This document shows positions 25,478 through 34,036 of a stretch of DNA of 64,000 bases, one piece after another (the stretch's first letter is position 1; each line of letters begins with the position of its first letter). A program made the translations under genes and the position numbers. Below the pieces are notes generated by a model. That model had not been told where the DNA came from. It saw only the letters and a program-made list of their open reading frames with translations, and did no database searches. This DNA comes from Faecalibacterium hattorii (lineage in GTDB: Bacteria; Bacillota; Clostridia; Oscillospirales; Ruminococcaceae), in NCBI RefSeq assembly GCF_003287455.1, contig NZ_PRLC01000013.1, positions 40,338 through 104,337 of the forward strand, read 5' to 3'.

Positions 25478-25610
25478 AGAAGAAAACTCCTGCACATTGG
25501 ACATCCTAATTGAAAATCGTTCAGAACCGCTCCAAAATAGCACAGCGGCGGGGGGTTGTCAACTAAAAAACGGCTAAGAAAGCCATGTGATTTCCGTATG
25601 GCCGGTACAA

Positions 25611-25651
25611 CAAAGCCCCCGCTCCCTTGTGCGGAAGGAGCGGAGGCTTTG
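25611..25651 (-). terminator. hairpin downstream of the Amt-PII gene
   Basis: CAAAGCCCCCGCTCC and GGAGCGGAGGCTTTG pair with one mismatch. The T-run on the minus strand is weak (TTTGTTGT). It lies about 95 nt after the Amt-PII stop. Confidence 0.55.
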
Positions 25652-25746
25652 TGTGCTTGGATTCAGAAAAAAGGAAAAGGAGAAAAAGGAGAACAGATAT
25701 CTATCGCACGCCATGCGGCGGGACAGCGGAGAAAAAGGGTGGAGCC

Positions 25747-27489
25747 TTACTCCACGTCCTGCAGTGCGGCGAAGTCTTCCTCGCCGGTGCGGATCTTGAC
25801 CACACGGGTCACGTTGTAGACGAAAATCTTGCCGTCGCCGATGTGGCCGGTGTAAAGGGCCTTCTTGGCGGCTTCGACCACGGAGTCAACGCTGATCTTG
25901 GAGACGATGACTTCGACCTTGATCTTGGGCAGCAGGGTGGAGTCCACGGGCACACCGCGGTACTTCTCGCTGGTGCCCTTCTGGATGCCGCAGCCCATCA
26001 CCTGCGTGACCGTCATGCCGGTGACGCCCAGATCGTTCAGGGCGGTCTTCAACTGGTCAAACTTGGACAGCTTTGCAATGATGGACACCTTGTGCATCCC
26101 GGTGTCGTAGATGCCGTCGTGGATGACAGCGGGCTCCCGCACCACGGGAACGGCTGCATCGATCTGCTTCGACGATGCCTTGACGGGATCATCCTCGCCG
26201 AGGTCGGTATTTTCGTTGGGGAGCATGGCCGCTGCGTTGGCGTCGGAGATGGAGAAGCCAGCGTAAGCGGAAGCAAGGCCGTGCTCGTGGATATCAAGGC
26301 CGTCGATCTCCACCTCTGCGGGGACGCGCAGACCGATGGTCTTGTCGATGATCTTGAAGATGAGGAACATCACGATGAGAACGTAGGCGTCCACGGTGAT
26401 GAGGCCCAGCAGCTGAATGCCCAGCTGGCTCAGGCCGCCGCCGTAGAACAGGCCCTTGCCCACGCCGTCGCCGCCGTTGGAGAACAGGCCGACCGCGATG
26501 GTGCCCCAGACGCCGTTTGCAAAGTGGACGGAGACGGCGCCCACGGGGTCATCGATCTTGGCGATCTTATCGAAGAACTCGACGCTCAGCACCACGAGGA
26601 CGCCGGCGACGAAGCCGATGATGAACGCGCCGAAGGGGGAGACTGCATCGCAGCCCGCCGTGATGGCGACCAGACCGGCCAGCGAGCCGTTCAGGGTCAT
26701 GGAGACATCGGGCTTGCCGTAACGCAGCCAAGTGAAGATCATGGTCACGCAGGTGGCCACGGCAGCGGCAAGGTTGGTGTTGAAGCAGACGAGGCCTGTC
26801 AGGGTCATGGTGGCGTCGGTGGACAGGCTCAGGGAAGAGCCGCCGTTGAAGCCGAACCAGCAGAACCACAGGATGAAGACGCCCAGTGCACCGGCCGTCA
26901 GGTTGTGGCCGGGGATGGCGTGGGGGTTGCCGTCCTTGTCGTACTTGCCGATGCGGGGACCCAGCATGGCCGCGCCCAGCAGGGCGATGACGCCGCCGAC
27001 GTTGTGGACCGCTGCGGAACCGGCAAAGTCATGGAAGCCCATGCTCTGCAACCAGCCGCCGCCCCACATCCAGTGGCCGCAGATGGGGTACACCACCAGC
27101 GAAATGGCGGCGGAGTAGACGCAGTACGCTTTGAAGTTGGTGCGCTCTGCCATGGAGCCGGACACGATGGTGGCTGCCGTGGCGCAGAACACGGTCTGGA
27201 ATACGATGTACACCCACAGCGGGATATCCAGACCCAAGTGGGAATAATCGCCCTGAATGAACGGGTCGAACCCGCCGATGAGGGCGCTGGTGCCGCCGAA
27301 CATCAGCCCGAAGCCGATGAGCCAGTAGCACGGGGTGCCGATGCAAAAATCCATCATGTTTTTCATGAGGATATTGCCGGTGTTCTTGGCGCGGGTGAAA
27401 CCCGCTTCACACAGAGCAAAACCCGCCTGCATGAAGTAAACGAGGAATGCCGCAACCAACACCCAGCAGGTGTTTACGGAGTTGAACAT
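25747..27489 (-). CDS. ammonium transporter fused to a C-terminal PII domain
   Basis: A 580-residue fusion. Residues about 1-405 are an Amt channel with 11 membrane segments (ILMKNMMDFCIG, GSMAERTNFKAY, GSAAVHNVGG and GAVSVHFANGVWGT, whose histidines line the pore). A linker of about 60 residues follows, then from residue 465 a PII-like domain (MHKVSIIAKLSKFDQLKTAL; GVTGMTVTQVMGCG; T-loop region GIQKGTSEKYRGVP; PKIKVEVIVSK). In separate systems PII plugs Amt through its T-loop; here the regulator is tethered. The usual uridylylated Tyr51 context is not conserved, suggesting effector binding rather than modification. Own promoter with leader attenuator. Confidence 0.93.
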   Translation of the reverse strand: MFNSVNTCWVLVAAFLVYFMQAGFALCEAGFTRAKNTGNILMKNMMDFCIGTPCYWLIGFGLMFGGTSALIGGFDPFIQGDYSHLGLDIPLWVYIVFQTVFCATAATIVSGSMAERTNFKAYCVYSAAISLVVYPICGHWMWGGGWLQSMGFHDFAGSAAVHNVGGVIALLGAAMLGPRIGKYDKDGNPHAIPGHNLTAGALGVFILWFCWFGFNGGSSLSLSTDATMTLTGLVCFNTNLAAAVATCVTMIFTWLRYGKPDVSMTLNGSLAGLVAITAGCDAVSPFGAFIIGFVAGVLVVLSVEFFDKIAKIDDPVGAVSVHFANGVWGTIAVGLFSNGGDGVGKGLFYGGGLSQLGIQLLGLITVDAYVLIVMFLIFKIIDKTIGLRVPAEVEIDGLDIHEHGLASAYAGFSISDANAAAMLPNENTDLGEDDPVKASSKQIDAAVPVVREPAVIHDGIYDTGMHKVSIIAKLSKFDQLKTALNDLGVTGMTVTQVMGCGIQKGTSEKYRGVPVDSTLLPKIKVEVIVSKISVDSVVEAAKKALYTGHIGDGKIFVYNVTRVVKIRTGEEDFAALQDVE

Positions 27490-27679
27490 GAGATCCTACC
27501 TCCCCACGATCTTTGGCGGGCCGGACGCCAGTACCGGCCCTTGGCAAAACCCGCTGCTGCACCCCTCTATCTGCGCAGCAGCGCAAAATATGGAAAACAA
27601 AAGGCGCTGGCGGAATCTCTTCCGTCAGCGCCTTTGCTTTCGATGGCACGAGTATAGAGCGTTTGGGTCAAGGTGTCAA
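27490..27679 (-). promoter_or_regulatory. promoter and leader attenuator of the Amt-PII gene
   Basis: On the minus strand TTGACA (27674-27679), 17-nt spacer, TATACT (27651-27656). About 10 nt after the predicted start of transcription is a terminator-like hairpin (27591-27635; arms AAAGGCGCTGACGGA and TTCCGCCAGCGCCTTT) followed by TTTTGTTTTCC. Two more stems follow in the leader: GCTGCTGC/GCAGCAGC near 27552-27584 and GGCCGG/CCGGCC near 27519-27541. This fits antiterminator control, for example by an ANTAR protein; that regulator is not in the window. Confidence 0.68.
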
Positions 27680-27804
27680 GTACCAGACTTGATTTTTGAC
27701 GTTTTTCACAATCCGAGCGGCACAACAACACATAAACTTTGGAAAACCCCGAAGCCCGCCTGCTTCATCATGGAGCCGCGTGCTGCCCGAACTGCCTGAG
27801 AGGT

Positions 27805-28167
27805 TTATTCTTTGTGCGCACCGCGCATCTCAATGTGGAGCAGAAGGCTCATCAGTGCCCGCAGTGCGAAGGTAGCCGCCAAGGGCACCACCGATTCTAG
27901 ATTCTGCAGCAGGAACGTTTTGGCGATCTCTGCCGACATCAGAAATTCCAGCGCCGTGGTCAGGCCGCTGCTCATCTCGTGGTGGAAATCGAACCGCTCG
28001 TGGAAAAAGAAGGTGCGGATATAGTGGTGGGTGGCCCGCGCAAGGCTGGTGACGATGATGAACAGGCCGATGACCTCGGCCAGCCCCGCGATCATGGGGA
28101 CGGCGGATTCCAGAAATCCTTCCAGCGCCTCCGCGATCACGTTGTTGAACTGATACAGCGCCCCCAT
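27805..28167 (-). CDS. DUF1622 membrane protein
   Basis: A 120-residue protein starting MGALYQFNNVIAE, with three hydrophobic segments (GLAEVIGLFIIVTSL; about residues 75-95; ALRALMSLLLHIEM). The pattern LTTALEFLMSAEIAKTFL is characteristic of DUF1622, a family of unknown function. ATG 28167 lies 1 nt after the stop of the upstream isomerase gene, so the two are translationally linked. No clear function. Confidence 0.78.
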   Translation of the reverse strand: MGALYQFNNVIAEALEGFLESAVPMIAGLAEVIGLFIIVTSLARATHHYIRTFFFHERFDFHHEMSSGLTTALEFLMSAEIAKTFLLQNLESVVPLAATFALRALMSLLLHIEMRGAHKE

Positions 28168-28168
28168 C

Positions 28169-28804
28169 TTACAGCAGGGTCTTGACGTAGGTAGCCAGCT
28201 CTTCGTCCTTGCAGGAAGCGAAGAACAGCTCGCTGAATTTCTCACCGGCCACGGCACCCTTCAGCAGGTCCTGATCGATGCTCTTCAGGCACTGGATCAG
28301 CGGCTTGAAGGTGGCGGCGCGGACACCGTCGAGGATCTTCTTGTTGCGCTGCTCCGGCTCCACCCGCTCCTTGGGGTAGCCCTGACCGTGGCCGAAGCCG
28401 AACAGCTTCTCGAAGCAGTATTCGAGGTTCAGCTCACCGCCCCAGCCGAAGCCCTTAGCAAAGGGCATGGCCACGGCGTTGCCGTCGTTGACGTGGGCAA
28501 AGGTGTAAGCGTCCACGGGATCCTCCACATGGCCGCAGATGACGCCGGGGAAGCTGTTCAGCGCCAGCATGGCACCCTCGCCGGTGCCGCAGCCGGTGAT
28601 GACGTAATCGGCTGCGCCGCTGTTCAGCAGGATGGCGGCCAGAATGCCGCACTGCACATAGGTCAGCTGGGCCTTGTCGTCGGCGGCATACATGCCGTAG
28701 TTGACGACCTCGTGGCCCATGGGTTCCACGACCTTCTTCAGAGCGGCCTCGATGATGCCGTTCTTGGCGGCCTGACTGTTTTCGTTGATGAGAGCGATCT
28801 TCAT
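28169..28804 (-). CDS. RpiB/LacA/LacB-family sugar-phosphate isomerase
   Basis: A 211-residue protein starting MKIALINENSQAAKNG with GAGGAGG upstream. The core GAADYVITGCGTGEGAMLALN corresponds to the phosphate/substrate loop of RpiB-type isomerases (GTGxG), with the neighbouring Cys that serves as catalytic base in RpiB. The C-terminal 70 residues are longer than in ribose-5-phosphate isomerase B, so the substrate may be another aldose or ketose phosphate. Co-transcribed with the DUF1622 gene. Confidence 0.85.
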   Translation of the reverse strand: MKIALINENSQAAKNGIIEAALKKVVEPMGHEVVNYGMYAADDKAQLTYVQCGILAAILLNSGAADYVITGCGTGEGAMLALNSFPGVICGHVEDPVDAYTFAHVNDGNAVAMPFAKGFGWGGELNLEYCFEKLFGFGHGQGYPKERVEPEQRNKKILDGVRAATFKPLIQCLKSIDQDLLKGAVAGEKFSELFFASCKDEELATYVKTLL

Positions 28805-28918
28805 GGAAAATTCCTCCTCAGAGTGTTCGGATTTTCCACCGCTTTCCAAAATAAAGTGGAAAACGGCGGAGCGTGTCAGAAACTGCTGTGTTTAGTGTAT
28901 CCGGTCGGGGCGGAAAAG

Positions 28919-29713
28919 TCAACGGCGGAAGGTGTCTTTCCCCAATTTCCGCTTTTGCTGCCGGGCCATGATGGGCATCAGCAGCGGGGTGGGCACGAGC
29001 TTCTGAACTGTGGTGGCCGCCCGCATCAGGGCCGACGGCACGATGATGGTCTTGTGGCGCAGCATCCCGCGCATGGCCTCGTCCACGCAGAGCTGGGGCG
29101 AAATGCCCTTGAGTGCGAAGACGACGTCGGCGCGGTCATTGAACTCAGTGTCCACAGGGCCGGGGCAGAGGGCGCAGACGTAGACCGGGCTGTGCTGCTC
29201 CCGCAGCTCCTCGGCCACGCCCCGCGTCAGGCTGACGACGTAGGCCTTGGAGGCGTAGTAGCCCGCCATATAAGGCCCGCCCGGCAGCAGCCCGGCGGAG
29301 GACGCCACGTTCAGGATGGCCCCGAAGCCCTGCACCTCCATCTTTTTCAGCACGAACTTGAACAGCCGGTGCATCGCGAGGACATTGACCCGCAGCATGG
29401 AAAGCTCCTTTTCCGGGTCCGTCTCCAAAAAGCTGCCGCAGGCGCCGAAGCCCGCGTTGTTGATGAAGAAATCGATCCGCTCGTCGGCGAGGGCGGCGCA
29501 GAGCGCGTCGCACTCCGCATCGCTGGCAAGGTCGGCGGGGAGAACGCGGCAGGGGATGGCGTGCTTGGCCGAGAGTTCGGCGGCAAGGGCATCCAGCCGG
29601 TCCTTCCGGCGGGCGGTCAGGATGAGCCGGAAGCCCAGCTTTGCGTACCGGCGGGCAAACTCCTGCCCGATGCCGGAGGAAGCGCCGGTGATCCAGACGG
29701 TTTTTGTATTCAT
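28919..29713 (-). CDS. short-chain dehydrogenase/reductase
   Basis: A 264-residue classical SDR: cofactor motif TGASSGIG at residues 10-17, NNAGFG, catalytic Ser in NVASSAG and YxxxK in YYASK. The Arg/Lys pattern after the cofactor loop (TARRKDRLDAL) favours NADP(H). C-terminus (LMRAATTVQKLVPTPLLMP) is hydrophobic and may associate with membrane, as in fatty-acyl or sterol-type SDRs. Monocistronic. Substrate unknown. Confidence 0.9.
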   Translation of the reverse strand: MNTKTVWITGASSGIGQEFARRYAKLGFRLILTARRKDRLDALAAELSAKHAIPCRVLPADLASDAECDALCAALADERIDFFINNAGFGACGSFLETDPEKELSMLRVNVLAMHRLFKFVLKKMEVQGFGAILNVASSAGLLPGGPYMAGYYASKAYVVSLTRGVAEELREQHSPVYVCALCPGPVDTEFNDRADVVFALKGISPQLCVDEAMRGMLRHKTIIVPSALMRAATTVQKLVPTPLLMPIMARQQKRKLGKDTFRR

Positions 29714-29812
29714 GGCTTGTCCTTTCTCAATTCTTCATTGCTTTTTCCTACGTTTATTCTAACACACCCAAATCGCAGAATCCATGAAAATTTTCACGCT
29801 GCAAACCGACAC

Positions 29813-29841
29813 TTGTTGCCGCCCGGCGTTTGGAGTATAAT
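29813..29841 (+). promoter_or_regulatory. promoter of the nucleotidyltransferase gene
   Basis: TTGTTG (29813-29818), 17-nt spacer, TATAAT (29836-29841), 40 nt before the start codon. Confidence 0.7.
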
Positions 29842-29880
29842 GGAGCGGAGAAAACGCACTTGTGCAGGAGGTAGCAGAAA

Positions 29881-30801
29881 ATGAACAAACCGGTATTGGT
29901 GGTCATGGCGGCTGGTATGGGCAGCCGGTACGGCGGCATGAAGCAGATCGACCCGGTGGGCCCGAACGGGCAGGTCATCGTGGATTATTCCCTCTACGAT
30001 GCCCGCCGCGCCGGGTTCGAGACCGTGATCTTCGTCATCAAGCATGAGATCGAGGAGACCTTCAAGGCCGCCATCGGCGACCGGGTGGCCAAGGTCATGA
30101 AGGTGAAGTACGCCTTCCAGCAGCTCGACGAGCTGCCTGCGGGCTTTGCCATCCCGGAGGGCCGGGTCAAGCCGTGGGGCACCTGCCACGCGGTGCTGGC
30201 GGCCAAGGACCTCATTGACGGCCCCTTTGCGGTCATCAATGCGGACGACTATTATGGCCCGGAGGCCTTCAAGGTCATCTACGATTACCTCTCCACCCAC
30301 GCGGACGGCACCGTGTATGATTACTGCATGGTCAGCTATCTGCTGAAGAATACCGTCTCCGAAAACGGCAGCGTGGCCCGCGGCGTCTGCGTGGCAAACG
30401 CGGACGGCACCCTCCGCAGCGTCACCGAGCGCACCCGCATCGAGACCTATGAAAACGGCATCCACTACACCGAGGATGGCGGCGAGAGCTGGCACGACCT
30501 GCCCGCCGATGCCCCCGTCAGCATGAACCTGTGGGGCTTCGGCAAGAGCTTCCTCGACGAGGCCGAGCGCCGCTTTGCGGGCTGGCTGACCGAGCATCTG
30601 GAACAAAACCCCCTCAAGTGTGAGTACTTCTTGCCCCTCGTGGTCAGCGAGCTCATCGACGAGGGCAAGGCGGCGGTCAAGATCCTCCACAGCCGCGATA
30701 AGTGGTACGGCGTGACCTACCGTGAGGACAAGCCCACCGTGGTGGCCGCCATCGCGCAGAAAACGCAGGACGGCCTGTACCCGGAAGATCTGTGGGCGTG
30801 A
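29881..30801 (+). CDS. nucleotidyltransferase, sugar-phosphate type
   Basis: A 306-residue Rossmann-like nucleotidyltransferase. The N-terminal signature LVVMAAGMGSRYGGMKQIDP carries the NTP-binding GxGxRxG loop and a conserved Lys; ADDYYG near residue 120 is the metal-binding acidic motif. This pattern matches UDP-glucose pyrophosphorylase-like enzymes, often found with capsule or choline-phosphate genes, but the exact sugar or alcohol is unclear. Own promoter and terminator. Confidence 0.85.
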   Translation: MNKPVLVVMAAGMGSRYGGMKQIDPVGPNGQVIVDYSLYDARRAGFETVIFVIKHEIEETFKAAIGDRVAKVMKVKYAFQQLDELPAGFAIPEGRVKPWGTCHAVLAAKDLIDGPFAVINADDYYGPEAFKVIYDYLSTHADGTVYDYCMVSYLLKNTVSENGSVARGVCVANADGTLRSVTERTRIETYENGIHYTEDGGESWHDLPADAPVSMNLWGFGKSFLDEAERRFAGWLTEHLEQNPLKCEYFLPLVVSELIDEGKAAVKILHSRDKWYGVTYREDKPTVVAAIAQKTQDGLYPEDLWA

Positions 30802-30829
30802 TAAGCTGAAAATATTACAACGTAGAAGA

Positions 30830-30877
30830 GGCTGCTGCACTTTCGGCTAAAACGATGTGCAACAGCCCCATTTTTTG
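30830..30877 (+). terminator. terminator after the nucleotidyltransferase gene
   Basis: GGCTGCTGCAC and GTGCAACAGCC pair around a 16-nt loop, followed by CCATTTTTTG. Confidence 0.82.
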
Positions 30878-30881
30878 TCTC

Positions 30882-31928
30882 TTATTTCCGCTTGAGCTGT
30901 TCCCGCAGGGAGTCCAGCGAGCGGTTGTGTTCGCCGTGTTTCATCTTGGGGAAGGCACGGAGCATACGGCGCTTGCCGAAATGCGGGGTGGCCTTCTGAG
31001 TGCGGGCGCGGAACTCCTCGCTGCGAACCTGAAGCTCCTCGGCCAACTGTTCCAGACGGAGCAGCTCGGCGGTGCGCTCGGCTGTGCCCTTGGCCGCCAG
31101 CTTGACGGCGTTGGCCGCTTCCTCGGCGTTGAGCTTGGCGTCCTGCGAGGCTTTCTTGGCGGCCTCCATGGCTTCGTCGGCCTTGGCGCGCATCACGTTG
31201 GCGGCGTCACGGGCGGACAGGCTGGAAGCGCTGTCGCGGGCCTCGGCAGCGGCCAGCTTGAACTGTAAGCGGCTTTCGTCCATCTTTTGATCCACGGCCA
31301 TGGCGTTGGTGCCCAGCAGTTCGGTCATGGCGTCGCTGACGGCGTGCATACTGTCGGCCACCTTTTCCAGCGCATCGAGGTCGCGGGCAAGGTCGGAGGC
31401 CGCAAAGGCGGTGACGATGGTATCTGCCGCGTAGATGGCGTAGAGCAGGATCATCAGGATGAGGCCCACCAGTGGCGGGATCATCTCGATCAGTCCGGCG
31501 ATGACCGGGTGGACCATCTTCATCACGATGAGGGTGCCCACGCCCCACAGCAGCGAGAACTCAAGGCAGATATAGCCGCCGATGTTGAAGGGATAATCGC
31601 TGTAGTCCCACCAGCGGGTGTGGTAGAGCTTGTACAGCGCCCAGCCGCCTGCCAGTTCCAGCGTACTGGGCAGGATGACGCCGCCGATGTAGAGCAGCAG
31701 CAAGCTGTGCTGCAAGGGCGTCAGCAGGAAGAGAACGATGATCATGCCGAAGCCGTAGATGGGGCAGACCGGACCGTTCAGGAAGCCGCGGTTGACCAGC
31801 TGGCCGGTGGAGACGGCGGCGTAAACGACCTCAAGGCACCAGCCGATGCAGGAGTAGATGAGGAAGTACGCGAGGATCTGGTAGAGCGAAAACCCGCAGA
31901 TCATCGTATCGGTAAAAAAGGCAACCAT
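30882..31928 (-). CDS. CmpB-like membrane protein (putative ABC permease) with coiled-coil tail
   Basis: A 348-residue protein. The first ~180 residues have five or six membrane segments with the family signature YSCIGWCLEVVYAAV and NRGFLNGPVCPIYGFGMI (ABC_trans_CmpB). Residues about 190-320 are a long Ala/Glu/Lys-rich coiled coil (AAAEARDSASSLSARDAAN), which is unusual for the family and suggests a structural or partner-binding tail. It is 13 nt downstream of trmB, in the same operon. No ATPase is nearby, so the transporter label is weak. Confidence 0.8.
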   Translation of the reverse strand: MVAFFTDTMICGFSLYQILAYFLIYSCIGWCLEVVYAAVSTGQLVNRGFLNGPVCPIYGFGMIIVLFLLTPLQHSLLLLYIGGVILPSTLELAGGWALYKLYHTRWWDYSDYPFNIGGYICLEFSLLWGVGTLIVMKMVHPVIAGLIEMIPPLVGLILMILLYAIYAADTIVTAFAASDLARDLDALEKVADSMHAVSDAMTELLGTNAMAVDQKMDESRLQFKLAAAEARDSASSLSARDAANVMRAKADEAMEAAKKASQDAKLNAEEAANAVKLAAKGTAERTAELLRLEQLAEELQVRSEEFRARTQKATPHFGKRRMLRAFPKMKHGEHNRSLDSLREQLKRK

Positions 31929-31941
31929 GAAATCACCTCCG

Positions 31942-32697
31942 TTATTCGGCTTTTCCCTCGGCTGCGGCAGCTTCGGCGGCAGCGGCCATCTTCTTGAGCA
32001 CCTTGGGCTCGATCCACGTCACGGTCTCGTCACCGGGCAGCTTTTTCGCAATGAGGGCCTTGATCTTGATGCCCATCTCGGTGAACATCCCCTCGTGTTC
32101 GGTGCGGATGTTCCACTCCGGCTCCTTCTCGTGGAGGTCGAAGGTCTTCCACGTGATCTCGTAGCCGGAAGCGGGGAAGTATTCGAGGCTGTCCCGGAAC
32201 AGATCGTCGTCGTCGGTCTTGAAGTAGATCTCGCCGCCATCTTCGAGGAAGGCGCGGTACTGGATGAGCTGGCGGGGGTAGGTCAGCCGGTGCTTGTTGG
32301 AGGAGGCGTTCTTGCTCCATGGGTTGCAGAAGTTGATGTAGATGCGGCGGACGGTATCCTCCGGCGTGATGACGTTGCGGATGCGCTCGATGTCGGCGCT
32401 CATGATCTTTACGTTGTCGATGGGGCGGCCCGCTTCCTGATAGGCGGCCTCGATCTTCCGCTTGGCGAGGATCAGCACCTTATCGGTGATGTCGATGCCG
32501 AGGTAGTTGTTCTCCGGGTGGGCCGAAGCCAGCTGGGAGAGGAAGCCGCCCTTGCCGCAGCCCAGCTCCAGCACGAAAGGCTGTTCCGGGCGGGCATACT
32601 GGGCGTGCCACTTGCCGCCCCAGACAAAGGGGTCGTGGACGTGGAAATCGGCGGCCATCAGTTCCTCGTGGGCGTAGGGTTTGAATCGCATTCTCAT
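31942..32697 (-). CDS. trmB: tRNA (guanine46-N7)-methyltransferase
   Basis: SAM-dependent enzyme making m7G46 in the tRNA variable loop. The SAM site FVLELGCGKGGFLSQLA, the family motif INFCNPWSK, KHRLTYPRQL and the acidic KTDDDDLF segment are present. 251 residues; the C-terminus has an Ala/Glu extension. Start overlaps the alaX stop by ATGA. Confidence 0.94.
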   Translation of the reverse strand: MRMRFKPYAHEELMAADFHVHDPFVWGGKWHAQYARPEQPFVLELGCGKGGFLSQLASAHPENNYLGIDITDKVLILAKRKIEAAYQEAGRPIDNVKIMSADIERIRNVITPEDTVRRIYINFCNPWSKNASSNKHRLTYPRQLIQYRAFLEDGGEIYFKTDDDDLFRDSLEYFPASGYEITWKTFDLHEKEPEWNIRTEHEGMFTEMGIKIKALIAKKLPGDETVTWIEPKVLKKMAAAAEAAAAEGKAE

Positions 32698-33881
32698 ACG
32701 GTGTGGTTCTCCTTCAAAAATGTTTCAACTTGTTCGGGGGCAGCGGCGCAGCTGCCCTGACAGATGCCGGGCTTGCCGCCGCCGCGGCCGTTCAGTGCGG
32801 TGTTCAAGGCCTTGGTCAGGGCGCGGACGTCGCCGCCCGCTTGGGCCAGACAGTAGCCGGTGCCCTTTTCGTTGGCGGTCAGGGCGGCGCACAGGCCGGT
32901 GGTGGCCTCGCTCAGCCGGGCGGCCAGCCGGTGCAGCCCGTCGGGGTCCAGTCCCGGCACGATGCGGATGGCGTCCGCGCCGGGGGCGACCTGCGCGGCC
33001 AGCGCGTCGAAAAGCTCGCTGCACAGGCCGAAGTGGGCAAATTTCAGGGCGGTGTACTCGTCGTACACCCGGTGGACGGCGTGGGCTGTTTCACTGGGCT
33101 TGGCGCTGAGCAGGGCCCCGATGTCGGCCTGACGCTGGCGCATGGCCTGTGCGGCCAACAGGGCCCGCTCGCCGCAGACGATGCTCAGCCGGACGCCGCC
33201 CTTGTAGTTTTCCGCGGCGAGGATCTTGATCTGCCCCACGGCCCCGGTGGCGGCGGTGTGGGTGCCGCAGCACGCGCAGACGTCCGCGCCGGGGATGGTC
33301 ACGATCCGCACTTGGCCTTCGATCTCCTTTTTGCTGCGGTAGGTCATCCGGGCCAGTTCTTCGCGGGTGGGGTAGGTGATGAGCACCGGCACGTTCTGCC
33401 AGACGATGCGGTTGGCGGCAAGTTCCGCCTCCCGCAGCCCCTCGGCGGAGATGGGCACGCTGGTATCCATCCGCACGGCGTCGGAGCCGATGTGGAAGCC
33501 GACATTCTCGGCCCCGAACATCTGGTGCAGGATGCCGGAAAGGATGTGTTCGCCGGTGTGCTGCTGCATTTTGTCGAACCGCCATGCCCAGTCGATGCGG
33601 CCGGTCACGGCGGTGCCGGGGGCAGCGGTATCGGGCAGGGCGTCCACCCTGTGCCAGATGACGCCGCCCTGCTCGTGGACATCGGTGACGGTGAGCCGGG
33701 CTCCGTCCGGCAGGGTCAGGGTGCCGTGGTCGGCGGGCTGGCCGCCGCCTTCGGGGTAAAAGACCGTGCCATCCAGCGCGAGCTTCCCGCCGCCCCGGCC
33801 GTCCGGTTCGGCAGCAAGGATCACGGCGTCAGCTTCGCGGCGGTACGCATCGGCCTCGTAGTATTTTTGTGTGGGCTGCAT
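32694..33881 (-). CDS. AlaX-like alanyl-tRNA editing protein with DHHA1 domain
   Basis: A 395-residue trans-editing protein that would clear Ser or Gly from mischarged tRNA-Ala. It has the AlaRS second-additional-domain fold (FYPEGGGQPADHG) with zinc ligands in QQHTGEHILSG and CACCGTH, and a C-terminal DHHA1 domain ending in NGRGGGKPGICQGS, as in long AlaX-L/AlaX-M proteins. ATG 33881 is chosen over 33893 because GGAGG lies between them, although the spacing (4 nt) is short. Operon: alaX-trmB-cmpB. Confidence 0.9.
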   Translation of the reverse strand: MQPTQKYYEADAYRREADAVILAAEPDGRGGGKLALDGTVFYPEGGGQPADHGTLTLPDGARLTVTDVHEQGGVIWHRVDALPDTAAPGTAVTGRIDWAWRFDKMQQHTGEHILSGILHQMFGAENVGFHIGSDAVRMDTSVPISAEGLREAELAANRIVWQNVPVLITYPTREELARMTYRSKKEIEGQVRIVTIPGADVCACCGTHTAATGAVGQIKILAAENYKGGVRLSIVCGERALLAAQAMRQRQADIGALLSAKPSETAHAVHRVYDEYTALKFAHFGLCSELFDALAAQVAPGADAIRIVPGLDPDGLHRLAARLSEATTGLCAALTANEKGTGYCLAQAGGDVRALTKALNTALNGRGGGKPGICQGSCAAAPEQVETFLKENHTV

Positions 33882-33903
33882 AGATCCTCCCAAAAAGCAT
33901 TCA

Positions 33904-33942
33904 CTGTTCCGGCGGCGCAGAGCGGCGACGGAACAGTTTTTT
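33904..33942 (+). terminator. hairpin with T-run between alaX and malQ
   Basis: CTGTTCCG (33904-33911) pairs with CGGAACAG (33929-33936), followed by TTTTTT on the plus strand. Read on the minus strand it lies in the alaX leader. Confidence 0.55.
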
Positions 33943-34036
33943 CTAGTATACCACGTTTTTTGCCTGTGGAAAATAGTCTGCGGTTATGTTATGATAGGAA
34001 ATAACCGAAATCCGAACGAAATGAGGAAGGTACATC

